Part shown: positions 50,453-58,223 of the stretch, piece by piece
Layout: each line of letters opens with the position of its first letter
Numbering within the stretch: position 1 is the first letter of the stretch
Source of the DNA: Sphingosinicella flava
GTDB taxonomy: Bacteria > Pseudomonadota > Alphaproteobacteria > Sphingomonadales > Sphingomonadaceae
Length of the DNA: 64,000 nucleotides
Direction: 5' to 3'
Assembly (NCBI RefSeq): GCF_016025255.1
Contig: NZ_CP065592.1
Location: 539,122-603,121, forward strand
The notes under the pieces: model-generated
Database searches by the model: none
Told to the model about the DNA's origin: nothing
Seen by the model: the letters and a program-made list of their open reading frames with translations, nothing else
Position numbers and translations under genes: made by a program

Positions 50453-52575
50453 GCCGCGTTGACGCGCCCTATCCGCTATTCACAGGCCTCGATAACCGCC
50501 TGCTGGATAATGGTTATGTCTGGTTCGGGGTGGAGAATGGCGATCCGCAGGTGGATCCAGTGCCGGTCTTCGCGGATGCGGAGTTCACCATCCCGCTTTC
50601 CCAGCCCTTGAGGACGAAGGCGGGGGTGCTGTCGGACGGTGACGCGCCGGTCAGTGCATATATCGACGGGCCCTATTCTATCCGTGTGCGCAATTCCGCG
50701 ATGGTGCAGGTCTATTATCAGGCCAGTGCGGTGAACCTTGGGCTGCAATTAGCGGGGCCGAATGGCGCGGCGGCGGTAGGGTTTCTTCAGGCTGGAACGG
50801 GGGCTGTCTTGCGGACCGTCCAGGACAAAGAGCGGGAGATTGTTGCAGCAAAGGATTTCGGGGCCTCCACTTCTGCCACACCCGCTGAGAACGTGAACGC
50901 CATTCAGAAGGCTTTGAACACGGGCAAGGATGTTTACCTCGAAGAACTCTATAGCACGAACTCGCCCGTTCTATCGGCCGCTGAAGGCCAGCGGATTTTC
51001 GGCCGGGGCTATAGCAGTGGCATCGTCTGCACCGGAGCAAATACCAATTCCATTGCAATTGCCGTTACGCACGATCACTTCGTGGTTGAAAACCTGCGCA
51101 TCACGCCCGGCACCACGGTATCGTCTCTATTTCACGGATGGGGCGTAGCGATTAACGCCAACCGTTGCATCGTAAGAGGCAATTTCTTCAAAGGAATGCG
51201 GCGCGGCGGAGTCATTCTTAATTCCTGCAACAATTGCACCGTCACCGGAAATATCTTCACTGACAGTGTTGTCGCGCAGGATGGTTCAGAGACGCAGGGA
51301 CAGATGGGCTATGACATCTATCTCTATGGAACCTCATCTTACAACATAGTCACAGGTAATGAATGTGTTTCCAGGTGCGGCGTCGGCATCGGACTTCAGA
51401 ACGTCGAGATCGGCAAATCGATGTTCGGGAACATCGTTAGCGAGAACGTTGTGCGCAACCATCCATGCTACGGGATCATGCTCTACCTGAGTTCAAGCGG
51501 GATCGGGGTACCGGGCGATCGCGTCGATGACATGATCATCACGAGTAACGTAGTGACTGATATTTCTGGATCTGTTCTTACTGACGGAGTGACGCTCTTC
51601 TACGGCGCAGGAATATACATCCAGGGGGCTGATAACTTTGCCTGCTCGAATAACATGGTCCTTCGCACAAATACCGACCAAAGCAAGCCTCGCTCTGGTT
51701 CCGATGTCCCTGCGGCAATCGGCATAAGTGGTTTTGCTCGCGGGAGCGTTGTCGGCAATGTCATCGACGAATGTCACCACGGCATCGCGGTTATTAACGG
51801 ATCGTTTGACCTCCCCGTTGGTGACGGGACGACGATCAGTGCGAACCAGATTGACGGCGTACGAAAGAGCGGGATCTATCTCGCGTCAGCTAATAGCGCG
51901 ACCATTACGGGGAACAGGATCAAATCGGCGCCGGGGAATACCGATAGAGGCATTGCTATTCTTCAAGGTGGGGCCCTTGCCATGGGGCCGTTTCAGATCG
52001 CGAACAATTTCATCAATGGGTTCGGCTCCAGCTTGGAGGCGAATACTTCCTCAGGAAGCACGGTCGGCGCCGTCATTCTGCAAGGCAATAAATTCCGCGA
52101 GTTCGCTACCTATGGTGCCTACATTAAGGCGGACGAGGCCACGTTGATTGGTAACGATGTTGCGAGCAGCGCAGGCGTAGGTGGCGTTGTGATTGGGCCG
52201 ACCGTTCTGCGAGGAACGGTTACGGGCAATATCATCAATATGCCGGTGGGGACAGCGCTTGAAGACAGCGGGCCTGCGACTTCGATCTATGACAACATGA
52301 TCGTCGCGGGGACTTTGACGGGATACCCCGCCTTACTGGCAAACAGCGCCACTCCCAGCCTCGCGGGAAGGCGCTTCGTCGCCAATTACAACACGACCAC
52401 CATTACCGGCTTCACGGGGGGCAAGGAAGGGCAGACGGTTGTCTTAACGGCTGAGGCTGCTTTCACGATACAGCACGGCCCGACCCTCATCCTGCGGGAT
52501 GCGGTCAACCGCGCCATGACGGTCGGGCAGGCGATGGAGCTGATGTACTCGAATTCGCGGTGGCGCGAGATTTGA
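50449..52575 (+). CDS. Tailspike (P22 gp9-like beta-helix)
   Basis: 708 residues, near the 667 of P22 gp9. ATG 50449 has AGGAG upstream. The head-binding N-terminal domain (about 1-110) reads LFTGLDNRLLDNGYVWFGVE and 'SAYIDGPYSIRVRNSAMVQV'. It is followed by a parallel beta-helix with repeated 'ITGN', 'VTGN' and 'ITSN' turns (NCTVTGNIFTDS, ATITGNRIKSAPG) to about 650. Such spikes bind and often cleave surface polysaccharide. The host receptor specificity cannot be read. Confidence 0.88.
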   Translation: MSRVDAPYPLFTGLDNRLLDNGYVWFGVENGDPQVDPVPVFADAEFTIPLSQPLRTKAGVLSDGDAPVSAYIDGPYSIRVRNSAMVQVYYQASAVNLGLQLAGPNGAAAVGFLQAGTGAVLRTVQDKEREIVAAKDFGASTSATPAENVNAIQKALNTGKDVYLEELYSTNSPVLSAAEGQRIFGRGYSSGIVCTGANTNSIAIAVTHDHFVVENLRITPGTTVSSLFHGWGVAINANRCIVRGNFFKGMRRGGVILNSCNNCTVTGNIFTDSVVAQDGSETQGQMGYDIYLYGTSSYNIVTGNECVSRCGVGIGLQNVEIGKSMFGNIVSENVVRNHPCYGIMLYLSSSGIGVPGDRVDDMIITSNVVTDISGSVLTDGVTLFYGAGIYIQGADNFACSNNMVLRTNTDQSKPRSGSDVPAAIGISGFARGSVVGNVIDECHHGIAVINGSFDLPVGDGTTISANQIDGVRKSGIYLASANSATITGNRIKSAPGNTDRGIAILQGGALAMGPFQIANNFINGFGSSLEANTSSGSTVGAVILQGNKFREFATYGAYIKADEATLIGNDVASSAGVGGVVIGPTVLRGTVTGNIINMPVGTALEDSGPATSIYDNMIVAGTLTGYPALLANSATPSLAGRRFVANYNTTTITGFTGGKEGQTVVLTAEAAFTIQHGPTLILRDAVNRAMTVGQAMELMYSNSRWREI

Positions 52576-53475
52576 AGCAAACTGGATCATAGGGTGCTCA
52601 AGAACGTAGAACATTCCTGTGCCTACAAGAGTAGAAACGGCAACAAGCCAGAAAGCGTTAGGATACCCTAGTCCGAGCCATGCAAACGCGACTGCCACCC
52701 CCTTCATCGCTGGAATGTGAACAAGATAGAGGGAGTAGGAGGTTTCGCCCAACCTCTCCAGTGCACGGAAGCGAAGGGGCGAGAATACGGCGCCATATAC
52801 GAGGATGGCAGCTGCTGGCCCAAACCAGAGGATGCGGGCAGGGCTTTCGCTGGCCGGGATGCTTAGAGCCTGTATCGCGGTGAAGTAGGCCAGGGCCGCA
52901 ATAATGCAAGCTGTTGGGGCATATCCGCGCGGCACGTTCGCTAACGCCATTCCCGCGACGAAGCAGAGGTTGATCGGGTCTGTCGCGGCCTGAAGCAGGG
53001 GCGATTGCGGTGCTGCCGTGAAGCCCGCTGCCACCAGCGCGACGATGGCCAACGTTGCCAGCGGGATAGCTCTTTCTCTCGGAAGCGAGGCCAGCAGGGC
53101 ATAAAAAAGCATCTCGTGGGTGAGGGTCCACGAAACCGCCAATATCCGATTATCGCTAGACAGCGGCAGCAGCAGCATGGACCCGGCAAAATCGGGCCGC
53201 ACATCCGACATGCCGGGAGCGATGGTCATGGCGGCGAAGGCAGTAAGCACAACGATCCAATAGAGAGGCAGGATGCGGGCCGCGCGCCGGAGAAGGAACA
53301 GGTCCGGATTGGATAAAGCCTTCACCATGACAAAGCCGCTTATGACGAAGAATAGCTCTACCCCGGCATTGCCGACTTCGAAATCCAAGCCTGATCGGCT
53401 GGCGGCATGGCACACGACTACAGCAAGGGCGGCAAGACCTCTCAGGGCCTGAATATTGGCAACCCTCGCCTGCAT
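52444..53475 (-). CDS. Acyltransferase-3 family membrane protein (probable O-antigen modification)
   Basis: 343 residues from ATG 53475; a TTG at 53538 is possible. The family start IQALRGLAALAVVVCHAASR with the catalytic His and 'FFVISGFVMVKAL' are clear, with about ten membrane helices to 'YVLEHPMIQFAS'. The last about 45 residues are encoded by the antisense of the tailspike 3' end (52444-52575) and look unrelated to the family. It is oriented opposite to the late genes. In P22-like phages such genes alter O-antigen and block superinfection. Confidence 0.85.
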   Translation of the reverse strand: MQARVANIQALRGLAALAVVVCHAASRSGLDFEVGNAGVELFFVISGFVMVKALSNPDLFLLRRAARILPLYWIVVLTAFAAMTIAPGMSDVRPDFAGSMLLLPLSSDNRILAVSWTLTHEMLFYALLASLPRERAIPLATLAIVALVAAGFTAAPQSPLLQAATDPINLCFVAGMALANVPRGYAPTACIIAALAYFTAIQALSIPASESPARILWFGPAAAILVYGAVFSPLRFRALERLGETSYSLYLVHIPAMKGVAVAFAWLGLGYPNAFWLVAVSTLVGTGMFYVLEHPMIQFASNLAPPRIRVHQLHRLPDRHGAVDRIPQDEGRAVLYRESSLSR

Positions 53476-53566
53476 CACCGCACGATAAATCACCGGACTC
53501 ACCCAATCAAGCGCATTTAGTCGCGAGGGGGTTGACAAGCCCAGCTATTGCCTCCGAATCGGAAAT

Positions 53567-53572
53567 ATTATA
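53567..53572 (-). promoter_or_regulatory. Possible -10 element of the acyltransferase promoter
   Basis: On the minus strand the hexamer TATAAT is read at 53572-53567, about 95 bases before the ATG at 53475. The -35 is not clear. It would allow expression in the lysogen. Confidence 0.35.
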
Positions 53573-53633
53573 GGAAATAGGGACCGCGTATAGAGCAGCC
53601 GGTAGCTCTCCACCTTAAAAGGAGGAGGCTACG

Positions 53634-53903
53634 ATGGCCGATCCGAAGAATACGCACGATACGTCCAAAAACAACGTCCGAAGAGAGCGCGCACTTGAAA
53701 TCGCCGGCAAGGCCAAGGGCAACCTGACGGCCCTGGAAGCGCACCCCAGCGTTAACAAGGATAAAGGCCTTCGCAAGCTGGTTTTCGCCGTTCATAACGA
53801 CCTTCAGGTCATCCTTGAAGAGATCGGGCCGGTCGCTGGCCTCACCAACGATGACGTCATCGTTTATGGCGGCGGCACACCGAAGTCAGAAGAAGAGAAT
53901 TGA
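53634..53903 (+). CDS. Small lysis-region protein (89 aa)
   Basis: A strong AAGGAGGAGG ribosome site precedes the ATG. Charged helix KNNVRRERALEIAGKAKGNL then 'LRKLVFAVHNDLQVILEEIG'. No motif. It opens the group of genes leading to the endolysin. Confidence 0.6.
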   Translation: MADPKNTHDTSKNNVRRERALEIAGKAKGNLTALEAHPSVNKDKGLRKLVFAVHNDLQVILEEIGPVAGLTNDDVIVYGGGTPKSEEEN

Positions 53904-54382
53904 TGCAAGCCTTCTGGCTCCTCTTTTACGGGAGCGCCGCCGCGTTTGCCTTATGGGCGACATGGCGAGACGAGGATCTGCGCTGGCTGGGCGGGACATT
54001 GTGCTTTAGCTTCGTCATTTCGAACCTCGTCTGGTTCTTGGGATCGGTGAGCCAGAGGCCCGGCATCTACACGATGCTTGAGGTTTTCGTGGCCGTCTGT
54101 GCTTATGTGGCGTGGCACCGACACCCTTCAAAATCGCTGATTGCCGTGGTGATGCTCGCCACGCTCTCGATCTGCGCGAACATCGGGTTCGCCATCACCT
54201 ATGAAGATCATGGCCCGCAAACCCGCGGGCATGAAATCACGACTAACCTGATCTTCCTGTTCGAGTGCCTGTTAACCGCTGGGGTGGGGATCATGGATGG
54301 GTTTAGGACTGGTCGTTTCCGTCGCCGGGCTTCTAATGGTGAAGCGGCTTCTCAATCGCATGTTGCTGGTGAAGCCGAATGA
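53903..54382 (+). CDS. Multi-span membrane protein (159 aa), holin candidate
   Basis: ATG 53903 overlaps the previous stop (TGATG). Four or five hydrophobic helices (MQAFWLLFYGSAAAFALWAT, 'LCFSFVISNLVWFLGSV', 'SLIAVVMLATLSICANIGFA', 'LIFLFECLLTAGVGIMDGF'). It lies upstream of the endolysin in the lysis cassette, but the number of spans is high for a classical holin. Confidence 0.6.
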   Translation: MQAFWLLFYGSAAAFALWATWRDEDLRWLGGTLCFSFVISNLVWFLGSVSQRPGIYTMLEVFVAVCAYVAWHRHPSKSLIAVVMLATLSICANIGFAITYEDHGPQTRGHEITTNLIFLFECLLTAGVGIMDGFRTGRFRRRASNGEAASQSHVAGEAE

Positions 54383-54762
54383 ACGGGGCTCCGACACTGG
54401 AGATCATCAGGGGGTGGATTAGCACCGCCACCCTGCTTGCGCTCCTGATGTTCGTCGCTCGTCTTTGGGTGACGAACCGCAAGCTCCGGATGCAAGAGAA
54501 GATCGACGACCGGCAGGGCTTTGGCGAATTGATCCAAGCACTGTCAGGCGAGGTCGCTGCCCTACGAACGGAAAACCAGGCCCTGCGCGAAGAGGTGAGA
54601 CAGCTTCACGGCATTATCGACGGAATGCGGCGGGGAGACCTTAGCGCCAAGATTTCAGCGCAACGCGACCTAATTGACGTTCTGCCTGAAACAGCCGTCT
54701 CGCCGCATCTCAAGCACGCAATGAACAAGCTCGACGAGATGAACGCTGGAGGCGAGAAATGA
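54379..54762 (+). CDS. Single-span coiled-coil protein of the lysis cassette (127 aa)
   Basis: N-terminal transmembrane helix (ISTATLLALLMFVARLWV), then a heptad-repeat coiled coil (VAALRTENQALREEVRQLHG). This layout resembles inner-membrane spanin subunits. ATGA overlaps at both ends. An outer spanin partner is not obvious. Confidence 0.6.
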   Translation: MNGAPTLEIIRGWISTATLLALLMFVARLWVTNRKLRMQEKIDDRQGFGELIQALSGEVAALRTENQALREEVRQLHGIIDGMRRGDLSAKISAQRDLIDVLPETAVSPHLKHAMNKLDEMNAGGEK

Positions 54763-55322
54763 CCCGTAAGGCCATATTTGATCTTGTGAAGGCGAGCGGG
54801 GGCAAGTTCCCCGATCAAGCTTCCGTAGATGATCTCGACGCGGCCCTTGATCGCCTGGGCGTTCCTCGCGACGGAATGGTCCGTAAAATCAGCGACAAAG
54901 GCGTTGCGCTCATCAAGGAGTTCGAGGGACTGCGCCTCAAGGCATATCCTGATCCTGCGACCGGAGGAGACCCTTGGACGATCGGCGTCGGCCATACTGG
55001 GTCTGACGTAAAGCCGGGCCTCGTGATCACTGAAGCGCAGGCCGATGACCTTCTGCGCAAGGACGTTGCTCGCTTTGAAAGGGCGGTCAACAAGCTCGCT
55101 CCTATCACGACCCAAGATCAGTTCGATGCCCTCGTATCGCTTGCCTTCAACGTGGGCGAAGAAAACCTGAGGTCGTCCACTCTGCTCAGGATGCACAATG
55201 CGGGCAACCATGACGGTGCCGCCAATCAGTTCGCGCGCTGGAATAAGGCTGCTGGTCGAGTGATGACCGGCTTAACGCGGCGTCGAACAGCCGAGACGAA
55301 GCTATATCGAGGTGCGGCGTGA
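54759..55322 (+). CDS. GH24 endolysin (lysozyme, T4/P22-type muramidase)
   Basis: 187 residues. Catalytic triad by comparison with T4 lysozyme: Glu56 in KEFEGLRLKAY, Asp65 in PDPATGG and Thr74 in PWTIGVGHTG. The 'QFDALVSLAFNVG' segment is the family's C-terminal hallmark. An N-terminal 40-residue helix (IFDLVKASGGKFPDQASVDD) is an added domain frequent in alphaproteobacterial endolysins. No signal peptide, so it depends on a holin. Confidence 0.92.
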   Translation: MTRKAIFDLVKASGGKFPDQASVDDLDAALDRLGVPRDGMVRKISDKGVALIKEFEGLRLKAYPDPATGGDPWTIGVGHTGSDVKPGLVITEAQADDLLRKDVARFERAVNKLAPITTQDQFDALVSLAFNVGEENLRSSTLLRMHNAGNHDGAANQFARWNKAAGRVMTGLTRRRTAETKLYRGAA

Positions 55323-55609
55323 TGGACAGCGATTTCAAAACCCCCCACTTCGTTATTGCCCTCCTGATTATCGGCCTATTCGCGTGGGCGTTTGCTGAGA
55401 ATGTTGGCGACGACACGATGAAGGGGGCGCTGATCGGCGCGTTCAACCTTGCGATAGGCTTCTACCTCGGGTCCGTGGTTGGCAACCGGAAAGCGACGGA
55501 GAACACCGGCGCCGCTTTCCGCGCGATTGAGGCCACCGCCCGCGCCACTTCCCCCGAACAAATGAACGTCACTGCCGACACCGTTACTGTAGAGGAAGCC
55601 AAGCCATGA
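55322..55609 (+). CDS. Two-span membrane protein (95 aa), holin candidate
   Basis: ATG 55322 overlaps the endolysin stop. Hydrophobic helices at about 9-28 (FVIALLIIGLFAWAFAENVG) and 36-52 (GALIGAFNLAIGFYLGSVVG), then a charged tail. The size and two spans fit small holins directly after the endolysin. Confidence 0.65.
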   Translation: MDSDFKTPHFVIALLIIGLFAWAFAENVGDDTMKGALIGAFNLAIGFYLGSVVGNRKATENTGAAFRAIEATARATSPEQMNVTADTVTVEEAKP

Positions 55610-55746
55610 ACCTGAAGAAGATCCTGCGTTTCGCCAAGAAGGTAGCGCCCGTGGTGGTTGCTAATGCACCAGTCATTCTCGCCGGGGTGGCCGCTGGCAA
55701 GGAAATCGTGAAGGAAGTTAAGAATACGAAGAAGCCGACAGCCTAA
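55606..55746 (+). CDS. Micro-protein of the lysis cassette (46 aa)
   Basis: ATGA overlap. MNLKKILRFAKKVAPVVVAN then a short hydrophobic stretch and a Lys-rich tail; an amphipathic membrane-active peptide is plausible. Last gene of the rightward late transcript. Confidence 0.6.
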   Translation: MNLKKILRFAKKVAPVVVANAPVILAGVAAGKEIVKEVKNTKKPTA

Positions 55747-55773
55747 CCCTCTTTATGGAGGCGGGTGTTGTCG

Positions 55774-55956
55774 TTAGCGGGCGCGCGGAATGATAAATCG
55801 AGAAACAGTCGCTTGTTCGGCTTTCCCAGTGGTCAGAACTTCCCAAAAAGTGCTTGGTCGCGTTTCGTGAAAGGTGTGTTCGCGCATGCCCGAATATGGC
55901 CGATCGAAGGCGCGCTGAGACGAGGCGCTTGCCGGATCTTGAGGGTCAAACTTCAT
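55774..55956 (-). CDS. Small leftward protein with a strong ribosome site (60 aa)
   Basis: ATG 55956 preceded by GGAGGT 4 bases upstream. Starts MKFDPQDPASASSQRAFDRP; charged, ends TVSRFIIPRAR. It is convergent with the lysis cassette. A 14-bp motif (CGGGTATTATATGG on its strand) lies directly upstream. Unknown; possibly expressed in the lysogen. Confidence 0.55.
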   Translation of the reverse strand: MKFDPQDPASASSQRAFDRPYSGMREHTFHETRPSTFWEVLTTGKAEQATVSRFIIPRAR

Positions 55957-55964
55957 CACCACCT

Positions 55965-56063
55965 CCATATAATACCCGGACCCAACTTGTGCATTTTTTG
56001 CACAGGTTGCGGGGCCATGAGCAATTTGCAGAAAACGCACAATGCTAACCCATATAATACCCG
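55965..56063. repeat. Two copies of a 14-bp TATAAT-containing motif
   Basis: CCATATAATACCCG at 55965-55978 and at 56050-56063, separated by 71 bases that include a hairpin (TGTGCA/TGCACA around 55989-56003). On the minus strand the motif contains TATTAT near the ribosome site of the small gene. Confidence 0.65.
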
Positions 56064-56071
56064 CCTGTGTG

Positions 56072-56335
56072 TCAGGAGGGAGTGTCTAGCCAAGCCGCTT
56101 CGAGATTATTGAAGAAGGCCGCTGACACTCCCAACGCATCGCCGATGCTGGCCGCGCAATCGCCCAAGCGCAAGTCGCGGTTCTCCGGCCCAACCGTGAG
56201 ATATAGGTCAACCGCTAACAGGTTGGTTTGCACGTCACCGGGCATCCGCCGCGCAAGGTCGAGAGTCGACCATCCGCGCGCGTCTAGCTCGTCAGCGATA
56301 TACTCGCTCGGGTGAAAGGCTTCTGCTACGATCAT
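56072..56335 (-). CDS. HigA-like XRE-family antitoxin/regulator (orphan)
   Basis: 87 residues. The start FHPSEYIADELDARGWSTLD matches the 'HPGEYL.EEL...G.S..DLA' opening of HigA antitoxins, with helix-turn-helix 'LDLARRMPGDVQTNLLAVDL' and the 'FFNNLEAAW' end. GAGGTG ribosome site. No HigB-type toxin is adjacent. It could regulate its own small upstream ORF (56337-56513). Confidence 0.75.
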   Translation of the reverse strand: MIVAEAFHPSEYIADELDARGWSTLDLARRMPGDVQTNLLAVDLYLTVGPENRDLRLGDCAASIGDALGVSAAFFNNLEAAWLDTPS

Positions 56336-56336
56336 T

Positions 56337-56513
56337 TTACATCACCTCAGAATATCGCCCTGAGTAGCACGAAACCGCTTGCGCCACAACCCCTGTTCCG
56401 GTATAAGAATGAAGTGCGCGGCGGCGTGGATGGACACGCCTGAATACATAAGGCCCGTGGACTAGATAGAAACGACAAGCCTCTGCTTCGGCACGCGCAA
56501 TAAGGATACCCAT
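56337..56513 (-). CDS. Small ORF directly upstream of the HigA-like gene (58 aa)
   Basis: ATG 56513 to a TAA 1 base before the HigA-like ATG. Starts MGILIARAEAEACRFYLVHG and continues with a basic run (RRVHPRRRALHSY) and a Gly/Ser/Tyr-rich end. No ribosome site is obvious, and no similarity to known toxins is evident. Position suggests a partner gene, so it is listed as a candidate. Confidence 0.45.
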   Translation of the reverse strand: MGILIARAEAEACRFYLVHGPYVFRRVHPRRRALHSYTGTGVVAQAVSCYSGRYSEVM

Positions 56514-56578
56514 AGGGAGCCGGTATCAAGCCCGGCCCGCGCATTTGAGAGCCGGACACCGATCCGGACCAGAAAGAG

Positions 56579-56626
56579 CCCCCGGACAGCCTTTTTCAAG
56601 AAAGAGGCCCTCCGGGGGTTTCGCCA
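56579..56626 (-). terminator. Hairpin after the 27-aa membrane peptide gene
   Basis: An 8-bp stem CCCCCGGA/TCCGGGGG (56579-56586 and 56611-56618) encloses a second short stem; on the minus strand it is followed by CTCTTTCTGG. It fits a terminator for the leftward gene at 56627-56710. Confidence 0.55.
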
Positions 56627-56710
56627 TCACATCGACGCAACAAACACAATCCCCGCCAACACCACAAAGGTAGCTATCACCCCAAGCCAATACTGCCAGG
56701 AAGTAGTCAT
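56627..56710 (-). CDS. 27-residue membrane micro-protein
   Basis: MTTSWQYWLGVIATFVVLAG plus a short hydrophobic end; one transmembrane helix. A GGGGCG ribosome-like site 4 bases upstream and a terminator right after. Small single-span peptides can be toxins or holin-like, but nothing here proves it. Confidence 0.45.
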   Translation of the reverse strand: MTTSWQYWLGVIATFVVLAGIVFVASM

Positions 56711-56959
56711 AAGCGCCCCGCCGCGCCTACCGTCTTCATCCACGGCGGCCATCCCAATTTATCGACTCGTCCCATTCCTCATTGTCGAACAAATGGGGAA
56801 CGGTGGGAAGGGGCTAGGCGGCACGATTCGAGCATTTCCGTCGACCAGCAGGAAACCGCAGAAATCCGCCATTTTCTATTTTTTCTGTTTTTCAGGAACG
56901 GCGGAAATCTGCGGTTTTTGCCGACGATTCGAAAACAGCCGTCGGCACCTCAGCGTCCA
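56711..56959. other. Gene-free stretch with two inverted repeats
   Basis: No credible ORF. Contains a 15-bp imperfect inverted repeat (56866-56880 and 56900-56914, CCGCAGAAATCCGCC with two mismatches) followed on the plus strand by TTTTT. A second stem GCCGACG/CGTCGGC (56920-56926 and 56940-56946) follows. Likely terminators for the gene groups on either side. Confidence 0.6.
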
Positions 56960-57175
56960 TCATCCCTGTTCCTGTTCCTGTTCTGGAGAGAGGGCGGCAA
57001 GGATGGCTTCGATGTCGTCGACACGGCATTCGGCCCAACGCGGATCGCCGGGGTGAAGCTCGTAAATTACCCTGTCCCGCCCGCGCTGCATCAGTATGCG
57101 CCATTCGACTGCAAAACGATGAAGGCGTTCGGCCGGTGTATCGCCAAGGGCCCCTTCGGTCATTTCACCCATCAT
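56960..57175 (-). CDS. Small leftward phage protein (71 aa)
   Basis: ATG 57175 overlaps the upstream stop as ATGA. 'DDIEAILAALSPEQEQEQG' C-terminus; acidic and helical. The end is an acidic Glu/Gln repeat (EQEQEQ). Unknown. Confidence 0.6.
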   Translation of the reverse strand: MMGEMTEGALGDTPAERLHRFAVEWRILMQRGRDRVIYELHPGDPRWAECRVDDIEAILAALSPEQEQEQG

Positions 57176-57474
57176 GTTCTATTCCTTTCTGGGGAGGGGA
57201 CATGCTTCTGCTCCCGAATGCGCATGGCAGGCGTCTCATATCCGAACCGCGCTACAATGTCGGCTGCTAGGTCAAGGGCTGCATTCCAGCCGCTAGCATC
57301 AAGGTGCCTCCTGGCAACATCGCGCGCCAAATAGCCCTCCAGCTCGCTCGTGGCGCATTCCCAATCTTCCCACGCGGCGATCCTGGCAATGGTTAGCTCG
57401 TGCAAAGGGCATTCCGGATCCTCGCCTTCTACTTCCGCGCAAGTGCATCGGCGCAACTGGACAACCTCGCCCAT
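57172..57474 (-). CDS. Small leftward phage protein (100 aa)
   Basis: ATG 57474 overlaps the upstream stop (TGATG). A Cys cluster RRCTCAEVEGEDPECPLHE at the N-terminus could bind metal; the rest is helical (WEDWECATSELEGYLARDVA). Unknown. Confidence 0.6.
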   Translation of the reverse strand: MGEVVQLRRCTCAEVEGEDPECPLHELTIARIAAWEDWECATSELEGYLARDVARRHLDASGWNAALDLAADIVARFGYETPAMRIREQKHVPSPERNRT

Positions 57475-57653
57475 CACTCTTCCTCCTTAGCTTTAGAGCG
57501 GAGAGAGGCGGTTAATACGGCGCGCGCAAGGTGTTCGGCCTCATCCGGGGTGAAACAGATCTCCGGAAGAAGCGCCACTGCATCGTCACCGCTGTTCCAA
57601 GCCGCCTGAAGCGCGTCCGCGCCCAGCTGCACCATTGTCTCTTCTACTCTCAT
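57474..57653 (-). CDS. Small leftward phage protein (59 aa)
   Basis: ATG 57653 has GGAGAG upstream. Starts MRVEETMVQLGADALQAAWN and includes 'FTPDEAEHLARAVLTASLRS'. Helical; too short for family assignment. Overlaps the next start by one base. Confidence 0.55.
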   Translation of the reverse strand: MRVEETMVQLGADALQAAWNSGDDAVALLPEICFTPDEAEHLARAVLTASLRSKAKEEE

Positions 57654-57685
57654 TCATGCTCTCCGATAGCTGGGGAGGATTGGGG

Positions 57686-58108
57686 TCATGCTGGCTCGAC
57701 CTCTAGCGGCGTGAATTGCGGATGCTTCGCCGCCATGTGCCGGGCGAGCTGTTGGAACGAGCGATTGCAGCAAGGGCAGACGCCAGCTTTCGCGCGTTTC
57801 GTTATCCGGGTTGCGTGGCCCTTGTAGCCGTTCGCCCGCGCGCGCTCGTGCTTGGCACGCTCCTCCGCCTCGCGCCGCCAATCTGCCTGTCGGGCAACAG
57901 CCTGTTCGGCGCGCTGGCGCTGACGGCGCTCTTCCTCAAGCTGCTCGCGAAGTTTCTGCTCTTCGGTTTTTCCCGCCGTGAAATGCTGCGGATGCCCGAA
58001 CGGGCAATGAAACGTCGCTCCGCTCTTTTTGAGCGTGCCATAGGTTGCGCGGTCCATGCCGAAGTTCTCTTTGCATCGGCAGCAGACGATCCATTCAAAG
58101 GTGGACAT
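57686..58108 (-). CDS. Zinc-finger-containing phage protein (140 aa)
   Basis: GGAGGT ribosome site. N-terminal CCRCKENFGMDRATYGTLKK with 'FHCPFGHPQHF' (four-Cys/His zinc site), a long Arg/Glu-rich coiled coil, then a C-terminal CPCCNRSFQQLARHMAAKHP, a C2H2 finger. Proteins of this pattern occur in many phages and may bind DNA. First gene of the leftward group next to the right att site. Confidence 0.7.
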   Translation of the reverse strand: MSTFEWIVCCRCKENFGMDRATYGTLKKSGATFHCPFGHPQHFTAGKTEEQKLREQLEEERRQRQRAEQAVARQADWRREAEERAKHERARANGYKGHATRITKRAKAGVCPCCNRSFQQLARHMAAKHPQFTPLEVEPA

Positions 58109-58223
58109 AGCGCACCTCCAATCGAGTGGTCAGCATATGGTCAGACGCTGCTCGTTTGTTCGCCATAGATTCACGCTCCGATCTCCCGGCAAATGCCGTA
58201 AGTCCTTGCGTTTCGGCGCTAAA

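Noticed and set aside
53532-53560. TTGACA on the plus strand as the -35 of a promoter for the lysis genes
   Set aside because: No -10-like hexamer at the required distance; the next TATTAT lies 28 bases away.
56347-56559. Minus-strand frame of 70 codons starting in the gap before the HigA-like gene
   Set aside because: Cys/Pro/Arg-rich, low plausibility; the overlapping 58-codon frame in another phase abuts the HigA-like start and is preferred.
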